5,282 bases of DNA from Candidatus Corynebacterium faecipullorum (GCA_019114925.1 DXEO01000127.1:1-5282), one strand, 5' to 3'. Counted from the stretch's first letter, positions 1-4,967 are shown. The notes: generated by a model not told the origin, from the sequence alone. Numbers and translations: made by a program.

Positions 1-664
1 CGGCGCTTGCTAACCTTTCAACGTTTTTACAGTTATCTGCTATCGAAATAGCGTCAGACAAGTTAGTCCAAGAAATTGAGATCGTCCCCTGTACAGTCTC
101 CACATACCCAGTGCAGGTCGCGTTCGTTATAAACGATTCCTCGACAAGATAGATGGTTGTGGCTTCTTCTCCAGTCACCTCCACCCCGTCAGGGAACGTT
201 GAGCGAACCTCAGAGATAGTGAAATCCCTTGATGCGACAGTCACGCTTGCTTTACTTCCATCCTGGTCCTGCGCCTCAAACTGACAAGACCGATATCCAG
301 TTTCCCGTTTAGCCGAACCAGTAGACACCAAACCCAAGCCTTCAAACACCGCTTGAGTCTCCGTGGTACAAGGATCAAACACTTGAAATCCAGGCACCGT
401 GCGATCAAATTCACCAAGTGGCGGCAGCACCCCATCCCCCGCACGAGGCTCGTCGCGTGAAGCATGAGCCTCTCGCGACCTCGTGGCGGTGGCATCAGCG
501 ACCCCCGAGTCCCCTGAGCCACCGCCGGTGTGATCGCCAGGAAAGTTGTGAAAGTCCCCCGGATTATCACCATGGTCGCGAGCACCCAGACCTAGCGGAG
601 GTGCACAGTTTGACAGCACCCCGATACAAACCGCCACCAGCACTAGGCCCCCGATTCGCTTCAT
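1..664 (-). CDS. Secreted lipoprotein, DUF3558-like (C-terminus beyond window)
   Basis: An open frame of 221 codons runs from an ATG at 664 to the window edge without a stop, so the C-terminus is missing. Residues 1-20 form a lipoprotein signal: M-K-R, a hydrophobic stretch, then the lipobox L17-S18-N19-C20. Asn just before the Cys is unusual; Gly, Ala or Ser is normal. Residues 21-90 are a low-complexity linker rich in Gly, Asp, Pro, Arg and Ala. The folded part begins near 92 with FDPCTTE (Cys99), then EGLGL and a CQF motif (Cys127), with further Cys at 184 and 212. The DPC and later C-x-F pattern is what I know from actinobacterial DUF3558 lipoproteins, which are membrane-anchored and of unknown function. 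The start is supported by GAAGGG at 675-670, five bases before the ATG. Residue 218 is Leu encoded by the rare TTA codon. The gene is confident; the family is moderately so. Confidence 0.75.
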   Translation of the reverse strand, partial: MKRIGGLVLVAVCIGVLSNCAPPLGLGARDHGDNPGDFHNFPGDHTGGGSGDSGVADATATRSREAHASRDEPRAGDGVLPPLGEFDRTVPGFQVFDPCTTETQAVFEGLGLVSTGSAKRETGYRSCQFEAQDQDGSKASVTVASRDFTISEVRSTFPDGVEVTGEEATTIYLVEESFITNATCTGYVETVQGTISISWTNLSDAISIADNCKNVERLASA

Positions 665-669
665 GGTTT

Positions 670-675
670 CCCTTC
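670..675 (-). promoter_or_regulatory. Ribosome binding site of the lipoprotein gene
   Basis: GAAGGG on the minus strand lies five bases upstream of the ATG at 664. It supports this ATG, which also places a lipoprotein signal peptide directly at the N-terminus. Confidence 0.55.
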
Positions 676-694
676 AACCAACTTTCCTGACTGT

Positions 695-736
695 CAGAAG
701 CCCCTCGCTGAAGCTGAAAGCTTCGAGCGGCTTCTG
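695..736 (-). promoter_or_regulatory. Stable hairpin in the lipoprotein leader
   Basis: Read on the minus strand, CAGAAGCC pairs with GGCTTCTG (8 bp). After a 1x1 mismatch, CTCG pairs with CGAG. After a 3-nt bulge, AAGCT pairs with AGCTT around a TTC loop, giving 17 base pairs in all. No T-run follows on either strand, so this is not a standard terminator. It lies about 30 bases before the lipoprotein ATG. It could be an mRNA-stabilising or regulatory leader structure, or a DNA operator. Only the structure is seen; a function is not. Confidence 0.5.
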
Positions 737-839
737 CGACCAGAATGCATGAGAACTATCAAGATGTCACGCCAAACCCAAATAAGATGCGTGGAATATT
801 TCTAGACCGAGCAACTATTCAACGTCATTAATAGAACTT

Positions 840-869
840 TTATAAATAATCGCTGGTCGTAGCCTGTAA
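840..869 (-). promoter_or_regulatory. Candidate promoter for the lipoprotein gene (proximal)
   Basis: On the minus strand TTACAG (869-864) and TTATAA (845-840) are separated by 18 bases, a fair match to housekeeping -35 and -10 elements, inside an AT-rich stretch. It would give a leader of roughly 170 bases containing the 695-736 hairpin. This is a sequence match only, and AT-rich DNA produces such matches by chance. Confidence 0.3.
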
Positions 870-913
870 GAAGCTTGGACGCTGGCAGTGAGTCACATGT
901 GATCGAGCTGCCG

Positions 914-945
914 ATTATAACCAATTGGGGGTCCCCTAATTACAA
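914..945 (-). promoter_or_regulatory. Candidate promoter with palindromic operator (distal)
   Basis: On the minus strand a perfect TATAAT (919-914) is preceded, 20 bases upstream, by TTGTAA (945-940). The spacer is longer than the usual 17 and is filled by a 19-bp palindrome at 923-941: AATT, GGGG and the matching CCCC and AATT arms around a central base, with one imperfect pair. Activators of the MerR family bind palindromes in 19-20 bp spacers, so this could be a regulated promoter. No regulator gene is visible in the window. If used for the lipoprotein gene, the leader would be about 240 bases. Confidence 0.35.
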
Positions 946-1430
946 CACTGTCAACTTCCGGGTGTCGTTTTCACGTTCGGAAGCAAGGGCCCAACCACCT
1001 CACATGATCACACTCGACAACATCTCAAGCACGGCCTAAAAGCCAAGCTAGTTCCACCGACAGCCAAGGGAATGACAACGACACCGCAACGCAATACTGC
1101 GGCTTAGCAGCAGTCATATCAATGCCGAAGGACGACCGGTGACCCACTCGTCCCCAAAATTCCGACTTTCAATCTTCGATAATCGAACATGTCACCTATA
1201 ACCAACCAAGAGAACCTTTGACCTCAAAAGCCTAACCATGTGGGTGCTCATCCACGTTGCACGGGGAAAATAACTAACATGCCGAATGGGATGGATACGC
1301 AATCACACACAAGACTTCAGGAACATTCGTGCTAACCACTGGCTAGCTCCGACGGTTTTAGCAATGAGGTGACAAAAAGAAGGCTCCGCCTATAGCCGGC
1401 GCTGTGCCCAATAGAAGGTTCTCAGCTCAC

Positions 1431-1481
1431 AAAAGAAACCGGCGGCCGACACCACAAAGATTGTGGTGTCGGCCGCCGGTT
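1431..1481 (-). terminator. Intrinsic terminator of the BAX inhibitor-like gene
   Basis: A perfect 21-bp inverted repeat (1437-1457 and 1461-1481) with a three-base loop starts 22 bases after the stop codon at 1504. On the minus strand it is followed by TTTCTTTT. Stem and T-tract fit Rho-independent termination of leftward transcription. The plus strand has no T-tract after the stem. Confidence 0.9.
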
Positions 1482-1503
1482 CGCAACAGCGCTACGAGAC
1501 TAA

Positions 1504-2304
1504 CTAGTCCCTAAAGTAGCTCAGCAGACGGAGAATCTCGGTGTAGAGCCAGACCAAGGTCACAGCCAGACCAAGAGCGATACCCCAGGCGTACTGAGCC
1601 GGAGCACCCTGGCGGATGAGGCGATCAGCTTGGTCAAAGTCCGTCATGAAGGACAGCGAGGCCAAGACAATGCAGACAAGGGAGAAGATGATAGCGAGCA
1701 TGCCGCCGTCACGCAGCGGATTGAAGCCAAAGAAAATAGCACCCAGCATGTTACCCAGCGCCAACACTGCCACGCCGGCAATAAGGCCGAACATGATCTT
1801 ATTGAACTTCGGGGTGACCTTGACCGCACCGGTCTTGTAGACCATCAGCATGCCGATAAACACACCGACAGTGCCCATGATGGCCTGCCCAATGAGCGCC
1901 ATACCATCGGAGTTACCGAAGGAAACGCCGGCGAACATGAGCGAGAATCCGCCCACGAAAAGGCCCTCAAACACGGCGTAGATCAACGTCACCGCAGCAG
2001 AGCCAAACTTCTTTCCAAAAGTTGAGACGAGGACAGTAACGAAACCGCCTAGCGCACCAACCAGGGTAAGGATCATCGAAATCCCCGGGTTAACCAACTC
2101 ACCGATGGCAAAGTTAAGTACGGCCAAAACGATAATGACGCCAAGAGTAATACCAGTCTTGGTCACGACATCATCAACCGTCAGCGGACGATCGGCGCTA
2201 CGGTTTCCCTGGTTAAACGGATTGTCGCTCTGACCGTAGGGGTTAACCTGGGTCTGACTTTGGCTGGACGAGAGGGAACTCATGACGGGGTTGCTAGAAC
2301 GCAC
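1504..2304 (-). CDS. BAX inhibitor-1/YccA family membrane protein
   Basis: The 266-residue product has a polar, Ser/Gln/Asn-rich N-terminus (residues 1-45) and seven hydrophobic segments at about 52-69, 74-94, 103-127, 137-157, 168-192, 202-220 and 239-259. The C-terminus carries the family hallmark: TDFDQAD (221-227), GAPAQYAW (233-240) and the VWLYTEILRLL block (251-261). BI-1/YccA-type proteins are inner-membrane proteins; characterised members act as pH-sensitive calcium leak channels or bind membrane proteases. The role here is unknown. I chose the GTG at 2304 because the resulting RSSNPV N-terminus looks like that of actinobacterial relatives, with AAAGGA about 12 bases upstream. A GTG at 2325 (273 residues) and an ATG at 2283 are alternatives. 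The gene stands alone, with its own upstream promoter candidate and a strong terminator. Confidence 0.92.
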   Translation of the reverse strand: MRSSNPVMSSLSSSQSQTQVNPYGQSDNPFNQGNRSADRPLTVDDVVTKTGITLGVIIVLAVLNFAIGELVNPGISMILTLVGALGGFVTVLVSTFGKKFGSAAVTLIYAVFEGLFVGGFSLMFAGVSFGNSDGMALIGQAIMGTVGVFIGMLMVYKTGAVKVTPKFNKIMFGLIAGVAVLALGNMLGAIFFGFNPLRDGGMLAIIFSLVCIVLASLSFMTDFDQADRLIRQGAPAQYAWGIALGLAVTLVWLYTEILRLLSYFRD

Positions 2305-2336
2305 GCGAATCCCGATTCCTTTCACAGTCGTTCTCT

Positions 2337-2362
2337 AAAAAGCGGCCGCTCCAGGCCGCCTT
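2337..2362 (-). terminator. Terminator-like hairpin in the leader of the BAX inhibitor gene
   Basis: On the minus strand GCGGCC pairs with GGCCGC around a six-base loop, extended by one G-T and two A-T pairs to 9 bp, and runs directly into TTTTT (2341-2337). It ends 12-33 bases before the possible GTG starts. It may stop transcription arriving from the tRNA and ppx side, or act as an attenuator for the membrane protein gene. It lies downstream of the SigH-like promoter, so that transcript would have to pass it. Confidence 0.55.
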
Positions 2363-2381
2363 GTCTTCTATTTCACTAGTA

Positions 2382-2410
2382 TCAACGCTCCCCGTTGCTA
2401 GGAAGTTCCC
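2382..2410 (-). promoter_or_regulatory. Candidate ECF (SigH-type) promoter of the BAX inhibitor gene
   Basis: On the minus strand GGGAAC (2410-2405) and CGTTGA (2387-2382) are 17 bases apart. The known actinobacterial SigH/SigE pattern is GGAA(C/T), 16-19 bases, then (C/G)GTT(GA). The predicted start is near 2375, some 70 bases before the GTG at 2304. If real, the gene belongs to the heat or thiol-oxidative stress response. This is inference from the motif alone. Confidence 0.45.
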
Positions 2411-2431
2411 AAAAATCTCACAATTCGCAAA

Positions 2432-2463
2432 ATTATCCCCGTTTAACAGGGGCTCGTCGCCAA
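2432..2463 (-). promoter_or_regulatory. Weak candidate promoter with palindrome in its spacer
   Basis: GATAAT (2437-2432) on the minus strand is preceded at 20 bases by TTGGCG (2463-2458). The imperfect palindrome CCCCTGTTAAACGGGG (2452-2437) occupies most of the spacer and touches the -10. It could be a second, operator-controlled promoter of the BAX inhibitor gene. The -35 match is poor, so confidence is low. Confidence 0.22.
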
Positions 2464-2535
2464 CCCCCGCACCTCACCCGCAACTACCGCGTTGATTAAA
2501 CCGAGCTTTTGGATATTTTTCGCTCTCCATGCCCG

Positions 2536-2558
2536 ATTAAACCAGCATTTCTACTGGT
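2536..2558 (-). terminator. Possible weak terminator after the tRNA gene
   Basis: On the minus strand ACCAGT and GCTGGT can pair (6 bp with one wobble) around a six-base loop and are followed by TTTAAT, 14 bases beyond the encoded CCA of the tRNA. The stem is short and the T-run poor, so this is only a possibility. Confidence 0.22.
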
Positions 2559-2571
2559 CATGGCACCCCAG

Positions 2572-2648
2572 TGGTGCCCCCAGTGGGACTCGAACCCACA
2601 CTGAATCGATTTTAAGTCGACTGCCTCTGCCGATTGGGCTATGGGGGC
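2572..2648 (-). tRNA. tRNA-Leu, anticodon UAA, short variable loop
   Basis: A full cloverleaf can be read: acceptor GCCCCCA with TGGGGGC, discriminator A and an encoded CCA (2574-2572). The D-arm has three good pairs and G18G19. The anticodon stem is GTCGA/TCGAT with one G-U pair. The loop CTTAAAA gives anticodon UAA, reading the UUA codon. The T-arm is GTGGG, TTCGAGT, CCCAC. The body is 74 nt because the variable region is only five bases (TCAGT). Bacterial leucine tRNAs normally have a long variable arm, so the shape is unexpected although anticodon and A73 both fit leucine. It lies below ppx2 and is transcribed in the same direction. The tRNA gene is certain; the amino acid is assigned by anticodon. 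Confidence 0.95.
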
Positions 2649-2652
2649 CAAA

Positions 2653-2678
2653 CCGTGCCCACTTATCTTAGGGCACGG
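2653..2678 (-). promoter_or_regulatory. Inverted repeat between ppx2 and the tRNA, with promoter-like loop
   Basis: CCGTGCCC and GGGCACGG form a perfect 8-bp inverted repeat around a ten-base loop, ending four bases before the mature tRNA 5' end. On the minus strand only TTTG follows, so it is a weak terminator at best for ppx2. The loop contains TAAGAT, a 4/6 match to a -10 element at a suitable distance for a tRNA start a few bases upstream. The stem could serve termination of ppx2, tRNA 5' processing or an operator. The structure is clear and its role is not. Confidence 0.45.
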
Positions 2679-2726
2679 ATAGTCATGAACTGAAAATAGG
2701 GTCGGCTTCTGCGCAACCTCCCGGTC

Positions 2727-3689
2727 TTAACCCGCTAGATTTGCTGCAAGGCCAGTAATGATGCCATCGAGGATGTCCTTCTCACTGATGAAGAAAGATC
2801 GTGCCTCGCTGTTGCGTTCAATCATCGTCATGATGCCCTCGACTGCCACGCATCCACCGCCGATGACATCCGCGCGTCCCGGATGGATAACGGGATTGAG
2901 AACGCGAACATCCGAAGGCAGACCGATCATCTGTCGGGTGAGCACCCGTAGAGCGTCGAAACGCAGCTCGGAGCCATGAATGGAATCGGCATCGTAGCGT
3001 TCCATCCCCTGGGCCAGTGCTGACAGAGTCGTAAACGTACCGGCGCAGCCAACGAAGGTCAGGGCTTTATCGATAGGAACGATCTTCTCAACTTCGGCCA
3101 TGCGCTCAGCCACGTAATCCGTAGCGATCTCAATTTCTGCTTCGGTGGGTGGATCATTGCGCATGATGCGCTCAGTAAGACGCACACATCCCATTTGCGC
3201 GGAGTGGGAGCCGAGAATCTCACCGTCGATGGTGCCAACGACGAACTCCGTCGAACCACCACCCAAATCGATAACGCAGTACGGGCCCTCCTCAGAATGC
3301 AGGTCCCCCACCGCGCCGGTAAAGGACAGCAGTGCTTCCTCCTCGCCGGAGATAATCTCCGCACGAGCACCAGGCTGGACTTGACCGAGCAGTTCTTCAG
3401 TCATGTCAAAGAACTCGCGGTGATTCTTTGCATCGCGGGTGGCTGAGGTAGCTACCATGCGTACGCGCTCGACCTTCTCAAACTTCATCTGCTTGACGTA
3501 GCCCTCGAGCGCCGCGCGGGTCCGTGCAAGGGCCTCTGGTTCAAACTCGCCGGTGGCATCGACGCCCTGTCCAAGACGAACAATCTCCATCGTGCGGGAG
3601 ATATCGCGGATCTTTCCATCTTCTTGAATCTCGCTGATAAGCAGGCGGATGGAGTTGGTTCCGCAGTCGACAGCAGCGACGCGTGTCAT
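2727..3689 (-). CDS. ppx2: Ppx/GppA family exopolyphosphatase (PPX2 type)
   Basis: The 320-residue protein belongs to the ASKHA phosphatases that remove terminal phosphate from inorganic polyphosphate or hydrolyse pppGpp; it is expected in the cytoplasm. It has the first phosphate loop D8-C-G-T-N-S13, the ATSATRDAKN stretch (80-89), the catalytic-region motif ISGEEEA (113-119) with Glu117 matching the catalytic Glu of E. coli PPX, the second phosphate loop D141-LGGGSTE148, and VGCAGT (213-218). At about 320 residues it is the short form, two N-terminal domains only, like Rv1026 and C. glutamicum PPX2, and lacks the C-terminal extension of E. coli PPX. The ATG at 3689 is chosen because MTRVAAVDCGTNS begins the fold and GAGAAAGG lies eight bases upstream. 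The gene starts 16 bases after the DUF501 stop, so the two are probably co-translated. Polyphosphatase rather than pppGpp activity is inferred from relatives. Confidence 0.93.
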   Translation of the reverse strand: MTRVAAVDCGTNSIRLLISEIQEDGKIRDISRTMEIVRLGQGVDATGEFEPEALARTRAALEGYVKQMKFEKVERVRMVATSATRDAKNHREFFDMTEELLGQVQPGARAEIISGEEEALLSFTGAVGDLHSEEGPYCVIDLGGGSTEFVVGTIDGEILGSHSAQMGCVRLTERIMRNDPPTEAEIEIATDYVAERMAEVEKIVPIDKALTFVGCAGTFTTLSALAQGMERYDADSIHGSELRFDALRVLTRQMIGLPSDVRVLNPVIHPGRADVIGGGCVAVEGIMTMIERNSEARSFFISEKDILDGIITGLAANLAG

Positions 3690-3697
3690 AAGGCTAG

Positions 3698-3705
3698 CCT
3701 TTCTC
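3698..3705 (-). promoter_or_regulatory. Ribosome binding site that fixes the ppx2 start
   Basis: GAGAAAGG on the minus strand begins directly after the DUF501 stop codon (3708-3706) and lies eight bases before the ATG at 3689. It favours this start over the in-frame ATG at 3743, which would overlap the DUF501 gene and add 18 residues unlike the family. Confidence 0.65.
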
Positions 3706-4263
3706 TTAACCGGCGTTAGAAAAATCGAACTGGGCCATATCAATGCCCAAGTCCCCCACGGTGGGCCAATCCTCTGGGATGGCGCTTCCTCGCAGTTTAC
3801 CGTGTTCTGCGGCCATCGCTACGGCTTCGGTGCCGAAACGAACGCGGCCGGGCCCCTCCGCCAGGGCATACGCGATGAGGACGTGAAGGCACTTCACGCG
3901 CTCAGGCATGCCACCACCGGAAAAGCCAGTACCTAGGTCTTCCATGGAGTTGCGGGTTGCCAGGTAGTGTTCATGCGCGGCTTGGTAATCCTTCTGCAGG
4001 TCCTCATCCTCTGCAAGGCGCTGCTCCATCCATTTCATGACATGGGCAACTTCAAGGCGCGATGCTTCGGCGGTCAAGCGCGGGTCGGTGAGGTAATAAA
4101 GGGTGGGAAACGGGGTCCCGTCGGGAAGCTTGGGCGCGGTCTTAATCACCGCCGGGGCTCCGTCCGGAGTGCGGTATGCAATGTCCACGACGCCACGTGG
4201 GGTGCGGCCCAGTTGTTCGCGGACGACTTCAAGATCAGCATCGGTCACGGTCATAGGAACCAT
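3706..4263 (-). CDS. DUF501 family protein of unknown function
   Basis: The 185-residue soluble protein resembles M. tuberculosis Rv1025, found in the same position between the FtsB-like and Ppx2-like genes. Recognisable blocks are the N-terminal LGR-x-PRGV (18-25), KTAPKLPDGTPFPTLYYLTDPRL (41-63) and the invariant-looking GGGMPERVKCLH (116-127) with Cys125 and His127, followed by AEGPG (135-139). From memory, relatives continue with an N-P-x-G-D pattern; here it reads V-R-F-G-T, so that part has diverged. No signal peptide or membrane segment is seen. The function is unknown; the Cys and His may bind metal or be catalytic, which is inference. The start is the ATG at 4263, 25 bases after the ftsB stop, with no clear ribosome binding site; the ATG at 4254 is an alternative. 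It probably shares an mRNA with both neighbours. Confidence 0.9.
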   Translation of the reverse strand: MVPMTVTDADLEVVREQLGRTPRGVVDIAYRTPDGAPAVIKTAPKLPDGTPFPTLYYLTDPRLTAEASRLEVAHVMKWMEQRLAEDEDLQKDYQAAHEHYLATRNSMEDLGTGFSGGGMPERVKCLHVLIAYALAEGPGRVRFGTEAVAMAAEHGKLRGSAIPEDWPTVGDLGIDMAQFDFSNAG

Positions 4264-4288
4264 TGTGACACGGAGGAATGGTTGAGTC

Positions 4289-4792
4289 CTATTCAGCAGG
4301 GACTTCCGGTTGATTCTCTGCTTCTTCCGCTACCGAATCCCATAACACCGCGTACCACTGGCGGTCATCGGTATCCTCGCGGCGCTCCGAGGTTACCGTG
4401 TCACCCGAGTCCATGCGTGGATCCATAATGCGGAAGGCCGTTTCCCCCTCATCCATCACACCGAACCGGCGACGCGCCTCTTGCTTGACGTACTCCTCTG
4501 AGTTGTACTTATCAATCTCGGTGAGGAGGTCATCCTTGTGGGCCTGCTTGGCGGCAATAGAGCTTTCTAGGCGGGCAATTTCTGATTGTCCGTGGTAGTA
4601 ATTGCGCAGCGGAACAGCAATGGATAGCAGAACTACGAGAACAACGGCGATGATGACGCCAACGCCCAGAATGTCCAGGCCTTTAGGCTGAACCGGGGTC
4701 TTCTTCCGCTTGGAGCGCTGCGCATCGCGGGCACGCGTGTGTACCGGAACCATGTTCCGGCGCTTCGTGCGGGGAGAAATAGTGCGTGCCAT
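4289..4792 (-). CDS. FtsB/DivIC-type septum formation initiator
   Basis: A bitopic divisome protein. Counting from the ATG at 4792 (167 residues): a strongly basic cytoplasmic N-terminus (residues 1-37), one membrane span at about 39-61 ending in VPLRNYY, an extracellular coiled coil (about 69-97), and the DivIC signature YVKQEARRRFG (101-111) followed by MDEGE, then an acidic tail. In actinobacteria this FtsB-like protein is thought to join FtsL and FtsQ at the division site. An in-frame GTG at 4867 would add 25 residues (192 in total). I prefer 4792 because the extra stretch looks non-conserved and a promoter candidate at 4878-4851 would start transcription inside it. A further ATG at 4753 is also possible. 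None has a good ribosome binding site. The gene begins the ftsB, DUF501, ppx2 cluster downstream of enolase. Confidence 0.88.
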   Translation of the reverse strand: MARTISPRTKRRNMVPVHTRARDAQRSKRKKTPVQPKGLDILGVGVIIAVVLVVLLSIAVPLRNYYHGQSEIARLESSIAAKQAHKDDLLTEIDKYNSEEYVKQEARRRFGVMDEGETAFRIMDPRMDSGDTVTSERREDTDDRQWYAVLWDSVAEEAENQPEVPAE

Positions 4793-4850
4793 CGGGAAGC
4801 CATTGTATCCCGGACCGGCCCCAGTGCTGTGCGGCGCGCGTCGTGTCTCA

Positions 4851-4878
4851 AAAATAACACGTGTCACAGAAGTTCAAA
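4851..4878 (-). promoter_or_regulatory. Weak candidate promoter for the ftsB cluster
   Basis: TTTGAA (4878-4873) and TATTTT (4856-4851) on the minus strand are 16 bases apart. The perfect 8-bp palindrome ACACGTGT (4858-4865) lies between them. It sits downstream of the enolase terminator, where a promoter for ftsB, DUF501 and ppx2 would be expected. Transcription would start near 4844, about 50 bases before the ATG at 4792. Confidence 0.28.
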
Positions 4879-4935
4879 GACCGTTCCGCTACGTGCGCTG
4901 CGTCAGCCTGGCCTCTACAGCTGGCCTCCCAACGC

Positions 4936-4967
4936 AAAAGGTGCCACAGTTTCCTGTGACACCTTTT
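4936..4967 (-). terminator. Terminator after enolase
   Basis: Two 14-base arms (4936-4949 and 4954-4967) form AAAAGGTG-type stems around a four-base loop, 61 bases after the enolase stop. On the minus strand all 14 pairs form, with one G-U pair; on the plus strand that position is an A-C mismatch. The 3' arm ends in CCTTTT, so the T-tract is partly within the stem. It probably ends most enolase transcripts and may allow some read-through into ftsB. Confidence 0.8.

Larger units (their letters stand above)
665..1430. other. Gene-free intergenic region of about 770 bases
   Basis: Neither strand holds an open frame with a start, a ribosome binding site and protein-like composition. The longest minus-strand pieces are short and interrupted by stops. 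The region is visibly AT-richer than the flanking genes. Besides the candidate promoters and leader hairpin listed separately, it contains the 10-bp perfect palindrome TCACATGTGA at 893-902 and an inverted repeat CTTCCG/CGGAAG at 955-960 and 978-983. It may hold decayed sequence, an unrecognised small RNA or a dispersed repeat, but nothing in it is recognisable. Confidence 0.6.

Noticed and set aside
241..585. Minus-strand open frame of 114 codons in another frame of the lipoprotein gene
   Set aside because: The lipoprotein frame has a ribosome binding site, signal peptide, lipobox and Cys motifs; this frame has none of these.
418..690. Plus-strand open frame of 90 codons
   Set aside because: It lies antisense to the lipoprotein linker and its Pro/His/Arg-rich product is the mirror of the GC-rich Gly/Asp coding stretch; no ribosome binding site or family resemblance.
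1025..1117. Minus-strand 30-codon open frame with a hydrophobic product
   Set aside because: No ribosome binding site and too short to judge; mentioned only as a possible remnant in the gene-free stretch.
2572..2648. Reading the tRNA as a stop-codon suppressor or tRNA-Lys
   Set aside because: With C32 and U33 in place the anticodon is UAA, which reads UUA; an ochre suppressor would need UUA and lysine UUU or CUU.
3690..3743. N-terminal extension of ppx2 from an ATG at 3743
   Set aside because: It would overlap the DUF501 gene by 38 bases and add residues unlike the family; the ATG at 3689 has a good ribosome binding site.
3967..4428. Plus-strand open frame of 153 codons
   Set aside because: It crosses the antisense of DUF501 and ftsB, both of which are clear family members, and its product has no recognisable feature.
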